Shown piece by piece: positions 46,244-58,658 of a stretch of 64,000 nucleotides of DNA. Each line of letters opens with the position of its first letter. Position 1 is the first letter of the stretch. The notes beneath the pieces are model-generated. The model was not told where the DNA came from and searched no databases. It saw only the letters and a program-made list of their open reading frames with translations. The DNA comes from Coprinopsis marcescibilis (Eukaryota; Basidiomycota; Agaricomycetes; Agaricales; Psathyrellaceae): NCBI GenBank assembly GCA_004369085.1, contig ML210172.1, forward strand, positions 62,001 through 126,000, given 5' to 3'. The translations under genes were made by a program, and so were the position numbers.

Positions 46244-46609
46244 GTCCCTCTCGGACGGTCATTTGAGGGTGGTAGCCGTGTCTGTTTTTGGATTCTGGAA
46301 AAGAAGACATGGATGTTATTGTCATTTGCGAAAGCATGACAGGCCAAGGAGACTATATGATATAACCATGGATTCTCTCTTGTTACATTACCCAGGACTC
46401 CGGGACGCGGATGCCCACAGTGTATGTTGGACCGAGTGAACGGTGGCCTGTCCAGCATGGAATTGCTTGATCATCACGATCAGCCCAATTTGCGTCACTC
46501 TTGCTATTCACTCATTGATTACAGTCACGCCGGTATTTAAGGTAGAGCTTAATGTTATGATTTCTGTGTGTCTCTTTTCGCTCGTAAAAGTCCCTCTGCG
46601 CTTTTGTGT
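46244..46609. other. intergenic, about 370 bp
   Basis: Between two same-strand genes. It must contain the 3' UTR of the phosphatase and the promoter of the quinone reductase. No gene seen. Confidence 0.5.
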
Positions 46610-48079
46610 ATGTTCAATCGGCTCGGTCGACTCGGTCGATACTTTACCACTGCATCTGCCCAACCCAAAGTTCCTGCCCCTGCCATGTCGCTACCCAGCA
46701 CCGTTGAAGCTCTTGCCATCCCCCGAGTAAGCCGCCTCTATCAGATACGCGCCTTGAGACTAATATCACGCTCATCAAGAATGGCGGTGTAGAGTTAATT
46801 GAGAAATTGACGCTGCCGTTCCCCGAACCCCAACCAGGCAACATCGTCATCAAGGTGCGTGATTCCGTATGTATCTCGGTGGCACCTCACTAAAAGCCGG
46901 ACGGATTCTCTGCAGGTCGACTATGCAGGTGTCAATTTTATCGACACGTACTATCGGTGAGTGCCTTATCGATGATCTTGCTTTCCCGGGAGTCTAACCG
47001 CGCTGGTGTCATTATAGGACGGGATTGTACAAGTATCCCTCATTCCCTGCGATCTTGGGTAAAGAATCCGCAGGAACAATCGTGGCGCTTCCGACAGACC
47101 CGAACGTGTTGGACGATCCCGGTTACAAGCTGCAAAACTTTAAAATAGGAGACAAGGTCGCCGCGGTGGGTTTGTTCATTGTTCCTGGCAATGGGCCTAC
47201 CAGTATTGACCTTGGATGGTTAGGACTGTCTGGGAAGTTATGCAACATATATCTCCGTTGCTCCGAAATACGTATACCCGATCCCGTCTTCCCTTTCGAC
47301 AAGGGTTGCAGCAGCAGCAGCACTGCAGGGCTTCACCGCAGTCACGTTCACTGAGGAAGCATATCCCGTCAAGAAGGGCGATGTGATCTTAGTGCACACC
47401 GTTGCTGGTGGTCTTGGACTGCTTTTTGCGCAGTTGATAAAGGCCAAGGGTGCAACGGTAATCGGGACGACCTCCACGCCTGAAAAGGTCGAACTTGCCA
47501 AGAAGCATGGCGCAGACCATGTTATTCTGTACCCTGTTGAGGATACCGTGCAACGGGTGCTGGAGCTTACAAACGGGGAGGGCGTTGATGCTATCTTTGA
47601 CGGTGTTGGGAAAGACACGTAAGTATAGATATCCGAAGTTCACGACGCGTTTTCAAAATGACTGAACCACGGACAGTTTCGACAATAACTTCAAGATGAT
47701 CAAGCGGAAAGGAACAATTGTTTCTGTCGGGAATGCATCAGGCCCTGTTGAACCATTTTCTATTCTTCGACTTGGTGCGAAGAATATCAAACTCCTACGA
47801 CCAGCGTGAGTGAGCTGTTCTTCAATGGGTTCGTTTACGTTGGTAGTGGTCGCATTCTGACTCGAGATCAACAGGATGTTCAACTATATTTACACAATTG
47901 AAGAAGCGGCTCATTATGGCCAAGAGTTGTTTGGGAAAGTGGATTCCGGAGAGCTCAAAATCAACATTTTCAAGGAGTATCCCTTTACGGCAGAAGGCGC
48001 TGCACAGGCGCATAGTGACTTGGTCGGAGGGAAGAGCACAGGGAAGCTTCTCATAAAGGTCAATCCCGATGTAGAGTGA
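46610..48079 (+). CDS. ZTA1: zeta-crystallin-type NADPH:quinone oxidoreductase
   Basis: Seven exons (46610-46726, 46780-46854, 46916-46956, 47018-47165, 47224-47618, 47677-47805, 47875-48079) give 369 residues. This is a medium-chain dehydrogenase/reductase without zinc ligands, reducing quinones with NADPH. Recognisable segments are VDYAGVNFIDTYYRTGLY, PAILGKESAGTIVAL, AAAALQGFTAVTF, the Rossmann nucleotide-binding VHTVAGGLGLLFAQ, GADHVI and GVDAIFDGVGKDTF, and the C-terminal GAAQAHSDLVGGKSTGKLLI. The ATG at 46610 adds a positively charged, Leu/Arg-rich leader (MFNRLGRLGRYFTTASA) that looks mitochondrial. Starting at the in-frame ATG near 46685 would give the cytosolic form. Dual targeting by alternative starts is plausible. 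Confidence 0.93.
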
Positions 48080-48533
48080 TGCAACGATGTTGTCACGCCA
48101 ATAAATATTCTTGTACTTAGTCTTGTACTCTACATCCGTCGTCATCACTGTTCTGGACAGCCTTGGACCCCAACGTTTTCTTGTGCATCGCCAGGAGGCA
48201 TTGCCTTCCAAGTGCTACTTATGTAATGCGTAATGGGCATCATCAAAGCTCCTGGCGGTATCAACTTTGAGTCGGACGCTGAGCTTGAAGGTCAGCTCAT
48301 TTAGCCAACGGTTGGATGTCCTTTCTATTCCACACTATACATCCAAACAACATTGGCGCGTATTCCAGATCCCTTCGTCGTCTGACCTTTTGCACTCCGT
48401 AATCTCCATTGTGGCTACAGACGACCACCGAACCCGAAATCGATTGCCAGGTTTAGCGTTGACTCGAGGTCCTTGGACATTGTTCTTGCATATTTCGCGG
48501 AGATTTGCAACTGATATCTAATATCTCAGTGAA
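48080..48533. other. intergenic, about 450 bp
   Basis: Contains the 3' flank of the quinone reductase gene and the promoter of the UBP2-like gene. No gene seen. Confidence 0.5.
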
Positions 48534-51500
48534 ATGGACGGCTCAGACTTGCCAAAGGCCCGACGACCCCTACCAACTCCTGGAGCAAATAACGTTCAGA
48601 CGACTCAGCAGAGACCTAGCACGCCAGTTCAGTCATCGATCCAGCGACCCATACCTCCATCCCAATTTTACGGCTCTAGTAAACCCCCAGCATTGCCATC
48701 GAGACCCAACAGAAACGCAGGTTCAAGCCATACGGCCTACACTGCTCCAGTGAATGATCCTCCACGCTACGGCTCTCCTTCAATAGCATCACAAGGCTTC
48801 CGTGAACCGGAACTTATCGTTGAAGAACCGGTGGTGGATTCCGACGAACAGTTACCAGAACTGATACCCAACCACAATTACCAATGGGAGGCTGCGACCT
48901 CCTATGGTGATTGGACACAGCCAACGCCGCCCTGGGACTCCACCGCGGCAGCTTGGGACCCACCACAAACACAGTGGCCAGAAAACACCGTTAGCACAGG
49001 CACTTTCGACACCATGGACTTCGTAAACACAAATCTCGATTCAGATGTACCGATAAATGGGCGAAGCGACTACGAAGAGACAAGATGGTGGAATCAAGAG
49101 GAGATATCGAAGAATGGACGCCCAGGACCTGGGCTGCTGCCACCAGTAGTGGCTGAAGACTTGCACGATCCTCACCATCTGTTGTTCTCAGTTAATATCT
49201 CTGGCATTCCTCAGCCATCTTCCTCGACGCCCTTGCCAAGCGCCGTTCCTTTGACCGCATCGGCGTCCACAGATTCATACGCAGCAGCTGCGGTCTTTCC
49301 GTCCCCAGACGAAGTGCGCGCTGCTGTCCCCCACCCAAATGCATACTACTGTCCCAAAGAAAATGGCTGGGTCTTGATGATTTGGAAATCTTCCGCGGTG
49401 TTACCACCCTTGACTTTGAGCTTCCACCCAATACATCCACTACCTGATCAATCACGGCGCAAACGGACGCCATCGTGCGTTCCAGAAGGGGACAATCCCA
49501 CCACTCTCAGCAATAAGACCCACCATTTCCATCGCTATCCCAAGGCCGTCGATTCGCTTCAATTAACATCGCCTTTTCGAGAGGATCCCTGGCGCGTGTC
49601 GGAGATATTGAAGCAGAAGCGCAGAGCCCAGTTCGTCGTGGATGAGGTTGACCAGCACAAAGTTGATCAGTTTGAAGAACTCGACAACTTGGAGCCGCAG
49701 GGGAGGACTTTGGATCTGTACGTTTGCTGTCAGTGCTCGATGTATTGCCTGGCGTCGGATGTCATCCCTGGAGTCGTCCAACAAAAGCATCTAGAAGAAT
49801 TCGTTCGGGAGAAGCGCAATAACCCACAGCCCGGCAAATCTCCAGAACTCTCTGTTACAATCGGTATTGAAACGCTGCTATTGTAAGAGCTTCCTTGGTC
49901 GATCTGACATCGGGGCCCCATTGACCTCTCTATCTAGGGCCATAGAGAACAAGATGTTCAAAGGCAACCATCGCTTGATCAAGATCAGAAGCACCGGATT
50001 CCAGGCTAAGCTGGGTTGGAACCCTAACATGTTCGTACTACTTAGCTTTTTGTGTTCGTCGATGCTGATTGTATTTCTGTTAGAAAACGCATCTTCGAGA
50101 GCATTGGTTTCCACGAAAACAGTTCCAATGGCGTGGACTCCACCTTGGTGTCGCCCGTGACTGACCCCACGTCTCAGGAAGGTCTTGTGTCTCGCAGAAA
50201 GTTGATGCGAGCTTGGGTCGAGCTTAGTGCATGGCTGGCAGACTTTAGAAGAGTGCATAGTGAGTGAAAGTGAAATCCACCGATTTCCCTTCTCACCGTT
50301 CTGTGAAGGTGGGACGTTGCGCGATCATTCGGGATCCAGAATTTACGTCCAAATAGACGGCGTTAGGGATATGTACCAGAGAGGCATTGGTGCCCATCCA
50401 GGACAAAGTAAGCACACTTATTATTGCGTACACAAGCGACAACTCAACCTTGCATGGTTCAAAGTCCCTCGAGCCGACATATCAGACCCTGCGCTTAACG
50501 CTGCCCGTGTGCTTCATGATGCTTGGAGAGGCCTTGGATTGACGCCTTCTTCCTTCTCCCCTGGTAAAAACGAATTTTACGGCGTGTTAAAGCCCCACTG
50601 ACACGCTTGATTAGATCTTTTGGCATTCGCATACCTGGCGCAATGTCGCTGTGATCCCGCTGGCACCCCACGATATTTCACCTATCTCTCAGACATTGTT
50701 AATACTCTGCAAAATGCTGGAGGCTGTCCGCCTCAGCTACAAGAACTCATGGCCATGGAAAGCTCGCGCAACAGGTTCACTGTCTACGAAATTCAAACTG
50801 CTGCGCAGAATCTTGGATTTGGCCACGACGGCTTCCTCCGAGTGGAGTACGACGAAGACGTTGAAGAGGAATTTGTTGAGAACGCTTGGAGAGATGCCAT
50901 AAAACGTTCCTGGAAAGATCCATTAAATGGCTCTGAAATCCAAAGGACCGCAAATGAGGCCTTGCGCATTTTGGCAGAGGCTCGCGGGAGCGTTAAACTC
51001 AGGCAGCTTTGGGAAACTGGGAAGAATTCTATGAGCCCAGACAGAGCGTATGATACTCTCGAGATACCCAAAGAAGTAGACGACGGCATGCTCATCACCG
51101 TCTTCAATATGCGGGTAAGATTTGCCATGGTCTTTTCCAGTTGGAGTTTTGTCTAAATGTTCTGGATTCTTTAGATCGAAGAGTCTACTCAGATGGACAA
51201 AATGCGTGAAGCTCTCAGTGTCATTGGCGAGTTTCGTGATAGCGAACGTCTTCGGCAGTTCCTTGCGACAAGCATCGATCGTAAAGGAGTCTCTTTTCCA
51301 TGAAGGATTGGCGCTCATTTTTGTTTTCACAGCTGGCGATATTATTGCCCCAACCAGAGCAGATTTCCCTCGCGGCCTCAATCAGCTAGGGAATACTTGT
51401 TACCTCAACTCTCTTCTCCAGGTAACAGATTTTCATGACACTCCATTCGTTTTTATCACTAATCTTTATTCAAGTACTTCTACACCATCAAAGAACTTCG

Positions 51501-53419
51501 TGAAGCTGTCATACCAATGCTCAAACTGGATTTGAAGGCACTGGAAGAAGACAAGCTTTCCGACGAAGAGATCAGCAAGCACAGGGTTGGGGGTCGTCGA
51601 GTCAACCGACGAGAGATCATCAGGTCCAAAAAATGTGAATATAAATGTCCAGAACCTCTTGTAGGCTTTACATTGACTTGATTTTATTTCTAGTTATTCA
51701 TCAGCTAGCCGAGCTGTTCTGGAGTCTGGAATATTCAGAGACTTCTGCTGTAACCCCGACTATCGAACTCGCGAAGCTTGCACTTGTGACATCAAGAGAC
51801 GAAGAGGAGGATGATGAAGCTGACAAGGGTGGGTCAGACTCCTCTAACGACACTGATGCGACACTGGTTGATGGTGAGCCGTCTCGGGTCTCAGTCCCGG
51901 AAAAAGATGCCTCAAGCACTGTTCTTGGAAAACGTCCCCGAGATTTGGATCGGCAGACAAGCGTCATGGACGTCGACAACCAAGATGTGGACGGATTTGT
52001 CATGATTGATTCACCTCAAAGAACAACCTCACCGGAAGCGATGGACACAAGTTCAACGGCTCGATCCAAGGATAAGGATGGCGATGTCATAATGCAAGGC
52101 AGCTCGTCAGAGTCATCATCTGAAAAGCCAGCAATGCCTAAACGACGGGCTTCGACGGTGGAACCTGGAGGCATGATGTTTGGTAAACAACATGATGTCG
52201 CGGAGTGCATGGACAACTGCATGTTCCAGATCGAAACCGCCCTATTGAAATTTGGTTCAAAGAGTGACGTTGGAAGCGACAAGTCTGGTGTCGTAAAAAG
52301 GTGCGGTTTTCATCTTCTCCAAGTGTTTGTGTTTCGAAACTAAGTATGTTTTCACGCAGGCTATTCTTTGGCAAGATCCGGCAGAGGTTGACTTCTGCGA
52401 GCACTACGTCCAGGAATTCGATCCACGAGAAACAGGACCTGTTTTCTCACTTGCCCGTCAATGTTACCAACGATGGCGTAGATATCTACGATGGTCTGAG
52501 CGGATACTTTGACGACGTCGTCGATTATGAAGGAGGCCAAGCGAGAATGGAGGTGACTTTGGTCGATTTGCCACCATTGCTTCAGATCCAGCTCCAGGTG
52601 AGCATCATCAACCCCGTGCCATTCATCCGTTGCTAACCAGTATTAGCGAGTACAATTCAACAGAGAGACGCTTCAGCCCTACAAATCCCAGGCCTATGTC
52701 AAATTCGGTGAAACAGTATACCTGGATAGGTTCATGGACAATGTCGATCCTCGGAAGAAAGCCAAGTCGAAGGCAATTCAACGCGAACTGAGCGGTTGCC
52801 GCGAACGCATACAACTACTTCTTGACAACAAAGTAAGTATAATCAATCTATGCAGTCAGCTCAAATTACTTATACATAGCCACTCTCCCAGAACGGAGCA
52901 ATTACCTCGACCCTGGATCACACTGCTAACTATCTGGCTGCTTTGCAGCAGAACTCAGTTCCTGGTGTCGAGGACTACATGGTCGTGGAATTACGATCCG
53001 AGAAACGGCGTATCGAAGCTGAAATTGACGACTTGCGGGCTAGAGTAGATGTATTGAAAGAAGAGCTGGAAGCTTTATGGGCAAACAGCAAGGACTACGC
53101 CTACGAGCTCACCTCAGTCTTCATCCACCGCGGATCCTCCCCATCCTTTGGCCACTATTTCTTCTATTCCCGGCATCTGCCCGACAGTCCTGATTCTTGG
53201 TTCAAGTACAACGACTCAGATGTTGGCGTTGTGTCCAAGGACGAGGTCCTTCAAGACACAACCGGATCTACCGCTAACCCCTATCTCGTAAGTAATACCC
53301 ATCAGCTTCGCCGCTTCAGGGACGTTAACAATTTTTGATAGCTTGTGTTCGCTCGCAAAGGTTCTAACGTGGTCGAAACTGTTAATCGGTTCGATGCTTC
53401 GAAACTAGAGTCTCCTTAA
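48534..53419 (+). CDS. UBP2: UBP2/USP25-like ubiquitin-specific protease
   Basis: Fourteen exons (48534-49882, 49938-50030, 50084-50259, 50309-50407, 50465-50563, 50615-51114, 51175-51280, 51333-51421, 51475-51634, 51694-52300, 52360-52597, 52647-52832, 52892-53287, 53342-53419) give 1391 residues. Ubp2 removes ubiquitin chains, typically K63-linked, opposing Rsp5-type ligases. The N-terminal half has a Pro-rich leader and helical UBP2-specific regions. The catalytic core starts with the Cys box FPRGLNQLGNTCYLNSLLQ (about 51365-51421) and includes KQHDVAECMDNCMFQIE. An acidic Ser-rich insertion (EEEDDEADKGGSDSSND) splits the domain. The His box FIHRGSSPSFGHYFFY with WFKYNDSDV closes it. The length is typical for UBP2. 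Confidence 0.92.
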
Positions 53420-53690
53420 TTTTTGTCATATTCGTTTGCTTTGAGATCATATATATCGTTCATTCTCGCACTGTAGCATAGCTAGATTGTCCCCCTTCAG
53501 GCTTCTTTCAGTTCCTCGATTACATCCACTGTATCGTACATATGTTTACGACATGCCCTGCTATGACAGTTTATTATTTGGTACTACTGTAATATTATCA
53601 TATTGGACTCTAACATACCGTTTCTTGTGTCTTTGCAATTATACATTCCCGATCACTTCCTTCCGTTGGATCGACCGGCAGGGGCTCTGT

Positions 53691-54122
53691 TCAAGTACTT
53701 GTTGGTACCGCTGGGCTTTCTTCCGAGGCCTTGACTCCGTCCTTTGTGTCCGATTCTGTAACTTCATTTTCAGGTAGTGCGTCCGAAACGCCGAGTGATT
53801 CCATGAATCCGTCTAATCTCGACAGGATATCGTCGAGTCTGGATTCGACGTCTCGCGCGATGCCTTCACTGGCATTGAACCGCTTCAAGAGCTCAGCGAC
53901 GCTTGGTTCGGCCCCTTCATTTCCATCCTCCCCATCGTCAAGCAGAGCAATGATGTCCTTGGACACCAGTGCCGATAGCTCCTCCTTTTCCTCTGCGTTT
54001 AGATCGCCGCTACGCTGGGAGGGTCTTGATGGTTCTGAGTTCGAGCCGGGTTATGTGCGTGAGTCCTCTGCTGGTTGTTCGGTGGGAAGGAACTACCCAC
54101 CTGAATTAGTGGAGTTGGACAT
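53691..54122 (-). CDS. small acidic coiled-coil protein, unknown
   Basis: Two exons (54122-54101 and 54034-53691) encode 121 residues. A 22-nt first exon holds the start codon, then a GTGGGT donor and a CTCAG acceptor. The product is acidic and helical with a coiled-coil-like stretch (DVESRLDDILSRLDGFMESL). I see no zinc, catalytic or membrane motif. It may be a small adaptor subunit. Splicing is the only way to attach an ATG to the helical frame, and the intron signals are good. Confidence 0.65.
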
Positions 54123-54376
54123 GGTGGTGCGAGTGCAAGTCTGTCGCGCCAGATTATAAGCTTTGCCGACTGATCATTCTGTTGCCAGTGGTCAACGACT
54201 CAATTTAGGGGCGGGGTCAACACTCTTCAATCAGAGCTAATGGCATTGTTATTGTACACGTATACCACGTTTTGGAGTTATATCTTGATCCCACGAGTAA
54301 GAGTATCCTCATCTACAGTATATAGGCCTGATAATGTTACGTCGATTATTGGCCAGTAACCTTCTCCTCTGTACGC

Positions 54377-55722
54377 CTATACCTTTGCTTTGGCGTCATT
54401 CTGTACTTTTTGAACAGCAGCCAGTATTTTGGGATGTATTGACTTTGCAGCAGCAATGACGCCGTAATTCTCTCCCAAAGTTCTTCCAAGGCCAAAGTTC
54501 AATGGTTCTCCCCGTGAATCGGTAACAATCCCACCAGCCTCTACGACCAGGACCTCTCCAGGAGCGTGATCCTTGATGATCTCAGATCGAGCTCGAGAGA
54601 AATGCTAAGAAAATAGACTCACCCAGATTTTCTCCTTGTACCCAACGCCGGTTGGCATTCTTAGGTAGGCGCCTCCTTGGCCTCTAGCAAGACATGCATA
54701 TTTAGCCTGGCTGTCCATTCTAGTTGGGGGCTTTTGGACGTTGAGCAGCGCTGCGACGCGGTCGTTGAACGAATGAGATGAATGTGCGGCTTCTACGCTC
54801 TCTAGGAAGCTGAGATCCTCCGATTCTGATATTTGTGGGATGCGAAGAGCGATGCTGCCTTGGGTGGGATTTGAGATAGAGAGCTGGCGCGCCCCGTGTC
54901 CGCGCACGGCACTGAATATAGCGCCGAGCCCTTTGGATGGTTCTGAAGGGTCCACGGGAAGGTTGGGGCATCCAATGACACCGACTTTGACCTGAGAATC
55001 AACGACAAAGGACACGCAGACCGCGTATTGCTCGCCCCTGAGGAACCCCTTGGTGCCGTCAATAGGGTCGATCGTCCACATTCCTGGCATGAACGTAAGC
55101 AAAGGGATGTCCAATGTATGTGTGATACTTACGTCCAGTGTTTCCTCCTCCATAGTTCCCTCTGTCGATGGCCTCGAGAATCTGCTCGTCGGTGCGGGTT
55201 GTTCCAGGGCCAAGGTTCCAGGCAGGATCCTCCCCAGCAACGAGAGGAGTCGTGAGGGCATCATTTGCAAGAGCAACGATCCGATCTTTCATAGATCTTC
55301 CACTCTCCACTCTCAGGTCTGAGGCGTCCTCTTCTCCGACAATTGGGTCATGGGGAAAGGCCGCATGGATAATAGCGCTAATCACTGCTTGGGCCGCAAA
55401 GTCGCCGACTATTGAGACTGATTAGTTATGGATTGGATGTGCATTTAGTCTGGAGCTTACCTGTAACTGGTGATTTGTCCCCCTTTGTCAACGTCTCGTT
55501 CTTGACCAGCGTTTCGAAGACTGAGGATGTGAGGGTGCATGCCCGCGTCACTGCTGCGATTGCGACACGCTCCTCCTGAGAATATGGATAGCCTTCGGAC
55601 CCCGATGACATTTTTGCGCTTGCTGAAGAGCTTCCTAGAACAGAGGAAAATAGTCGAGCCCCTATTCTATTGCGGAGGAATGCAGAAGCCGTTGCATGGA
55701 GGGATGTCAGAGCTTTGAGCAT
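54377..55722 (-). CDS. MET22: 3'(2'),5'-bisphosphate nucleotidase (HAL2/MET22 type)
   Basis: Four exons (55722-55461, 55408-55133, 55083-54623, 54571-54377) give 397 residues. The enzyme removes the 3' phosphate from PAP produced by sulfate assimilation and is inhibited by Li and Na ions. The inositol-monophosphatase-fold motifs are present: GDKSPVTVGDFAAQAVI, DPIVGEEDA, the metal-binding WTIDPIDGTKGFLRGEQYA, and DHAPGEVLVVEAGGIVTD. A first ATG at 55722 gives a Leu/Arg/Ala-rich 37-residue leader before the usual start (MSSGSEGYPYSQE at 55611). The leader resembles a mitochondrial presequence, so two isoforms are possible. Identification of the family is secure. Confidence 0.93.
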
Positions 55723-56730
55723 GGCGGCGTTGCCCGAGTCCTGAGGGGCTCGTGATCACAGACCAACACTCCTTACAAAATACTTTTGTTTCCCACTTCT
55801 TATGTCAAAAATCATCTTGACCCTGCTGGAATCAAGCTGTCATTAGAGCATGTTGCTGGGTAGCTTGAGTGTGCATGATATATTTCTAAGCCAAAAATTT
55901 AGTGCAATCGCAGTGGCGGCGGAAGCAGTAGTTGTGGCGACGGACTGTGCTCATCATGCTTTTGCGGTCTCCATTGTCATGTCCAGGAACCAAGCACGCC
56001 ATCGGTCTCAGCGAGTATATATGTAGGTCGTGACTGGCTGACTAGCGCAGAAAGAGTCACTCAAGTGACTGTTAAACGTTAAGTAGCTGCTGCCTGACAC
56101 ATCCCTGATTGATACGGTGCCCCTTTTCTCAGCATGACCAGAAGGATAGCCCGGTTTCTTTATTTCTGAAGCTCAAAACCAAAACCCAATTCAAAGCAAT
56201 TACGTAGATGGACGACATTAGTTGACATTGGATAGAGGTTGAAAGAGGCAAATAAGGCCCCTATCTTCTCCGTATTGATTGTTCCGCGTTTAGTAGTACA
56301 AATGCCATCTGAGTCCGTCTGGCATTCACATGGTGGCCATCGTCGGACTCGGACTCCATAGTACTTGGGCGTAGCCTAGTTCGCGCCTCGCAGAGTCGTT
56401 TCGAATTCGGTGAGTGCAACTCTCTATCGCCTGGCCTGATTCTCATCTGACCGCACCAATCTCGGCGTGTCATGATCAAACAGATTGGATTTAAATTTCG
56501 TCGTTGAAAAGCATGGTCAAGTTGTGCTAATGGTTCTTGGTCAACTTGAAGTTTGAAGGCCTCTTAATCCGCGCTATTACCTCGACCACTATCAAGCCAT
56601 ATAAGACTCCACAACTGTCCTTACGTGTCTTGCTGCTCGATCGTTGAAATCCTTTCTCCAACCAACACACACTCCCCGTGCTCAGATAATACCAACTTCA
56701 AACCGACTTGAGGAATCTGGTAGCTTCTAA
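55723..56730. other. intergenic, about 1 kb
   Basis: Between the bisphosphate nucleotidase (minus strand) and the secreted LPMO-like gene (plus strand). No supported coding sequence or repeat was recognised. Confidence 0.5.
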
Positions 56731-58354
56731 ATGAAGCTACACAGCGGGCAATTTGCTCGTCGTCTATCCGTTGCTTTTGGCGTGTGGGCATCTGCAACAC
56801 ATTTGTTTCTTCCCGCGAACGGACATATAGCAGCATGGCACAAAGGCGCGTAATAGTAACTCGTGCCGCCTTGGCGATAACGGTGCTGACGACCCAGCAG
56901 GCATGTACTGTCTAAACGGCACCGAACCTGGCAGAGATAACCAGAACACGAACGATGCTGTGAACCCTCTACACATGGTGTGTCTTCCTTCTCTTCGCTC
57001 CGTTTCCCGTGTAACGACTCTTGGCAGCTCAATCGGACGGACTGGTGGATGCACCATGTCAACAAAGTCGGTTATACTCCTGTCGTGGGCTCGCATGAAA
57101 CCAGAACTTACCTCCGTATAGTGTGACGAGTTCCCTCCAACAGAAGGAGATTTTCTGGAGTTGTGAGTACCTATATCTGAATGGTAGCCAGAATCTCATG
57201 CCCAATTAGACCAGTAGGCGGATCTTTCGTCGTAGAACTCGCAACAAATCGAGCATTTACCACATTGAGCTACAACGGTCGGAATACTGGCAGATTTGGC
57301 CATGGGCAGGATGAAATTACACCAGATGGAAGGAGTCGGCAAAACTGTGTTGTGAATCCCAATCGTAAGATCCGTATGTGATAATTGAGTTTCGCCATTT
57401 GACAATGATCCCCTCTCTCACTTAGTCCACACCAAGAGTGAGGAGTTGGCCACGGGAACCGCCTTTGCTATTTCATACCATTCCAATCTCGCAGATGTTA
57501 CACCTGAAAACCTGGTCGTATTCTCCATTCGTTACAAGCAAGCCTCGCGTTCCTAGCTATCTTGTTTTCCTTAGCTAACCCGCCACTAGCACACCATGGA
57601 GACGGGTAGTCGGGTATGATGTCCCGCAGCTTCCAGCTTGTCCAGAGGGCGGCTGTCACTGTGCTGTGAGCCCATCTCGTGCTTTATACGCGAGATGAAT
57701 CTAGTTAACCCATTTTTAACTGACAGTGGGGCTGGGTAGGTCCTTAGTGTGCATTCTACATGATCCTCTTTTAATTCTTACACAGGTCCCGGACGATTGT
57801 GGAGAACCGAACATGTATATGCACCCAATCAAGTGCAAGGTTGTCGGAAATACCGGGTCAAGGGCTGTTGCCCAGGCTGTACCCCCTGCCTACTGCGACG
57901 GAGACAGGAACAGCTGCGTCAGTGGCGCCAAACAGGTTCGTTATTTCACTGAAAACTGAGATACATTAATTAACGCGGCCTCCATTCCGAAAGATGGTTT
58001 TCCGGAACCAAATCGAAGGAAATAACATCATTCTCACAGGGAACCGCCACCCCACATACAACGCAAGGCTAGGTTTCGCAGATGGTAAGTGGATTGACTT
58101 TTTCGGACATAAACATTCCTTGGCTACTTAATTCATTTGAACGTCGATCTTCCCAAACAGGTGCCCAGACAGATATATTTCTGGAAGACGGCTCAGCTAG
58201 TCCCACATACATCAAGCCAGGCCCATCGGTAACACCAACAGGGCAGTCTACACCAACTGGCCGTACTAGCGGAGCCAGACGCTTGTTAGACGAGACCAAT
58301 GTACTCGCGGTTGCGTTACCCATTGCTTGCTATGCACTTTTCAAACTTCGTTAG
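56731..58354 (+). CDS. AA14-like LPMO-family secreted protein, GPI-anchored
   Basis: Eleven exons (56731-56845, 56901-56977, 57028-57066, 57122-57162, 57210-57364, 57426-57537, 57590-57665, 57727-57735, 57786-57935, 57994-58084, 58161-58354) give 352 residues. A 31-residue signal peptide ends in ANG, leaving HIAAWHKG as the mature N-terminus. The exposed N-terminal His is the first ligand of the copper histidine brace. [35 protein letters not shown], a Cys-rich [15 protein letters not shown] and MYMHPIKC segments match the architecture of AA14-type lytic polysaccharide monooxygenase relatives. A Ser/Thr/Pro-rich linker and hydrophobic tail ([14 protein letters not shown]) suggest a GPI anchor. 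Introns 1 and 6 use GC donors. Confidence 0.78.
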
Positions 58355-58658
58355 TTTACTATTTCATTCGTCTATTAGCTATACAGACACGGAAGGCCCA
58401 GGGACATTTTAATCTACCCAACTACTCACCTGGATTATGTTTCGCATTCATATATATTTATTTAAACAGCCGCTACGAAACTGAAGTCTGAGAGCAGCGA
58501 GAAATACGTCAGGTGCGTTACAATGTGTTTAGTGATACAAGTGATACAATAAGGATGGGATTAAACCGATGTGCGCGTGCATGGCTGCTGGTTGCGCCCA
58601 AGAAATATAAACCGTAGAACCTGAAAGATAAGGAACCGAGGATGTCTGATGAATGTTA
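58355..58658. other. intergenic between convergent genes
   Basis: About 300 bases between the 3' ends of the LPMO-like and Hsp70-like genes. No gene seen. Confidence 0.5.
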
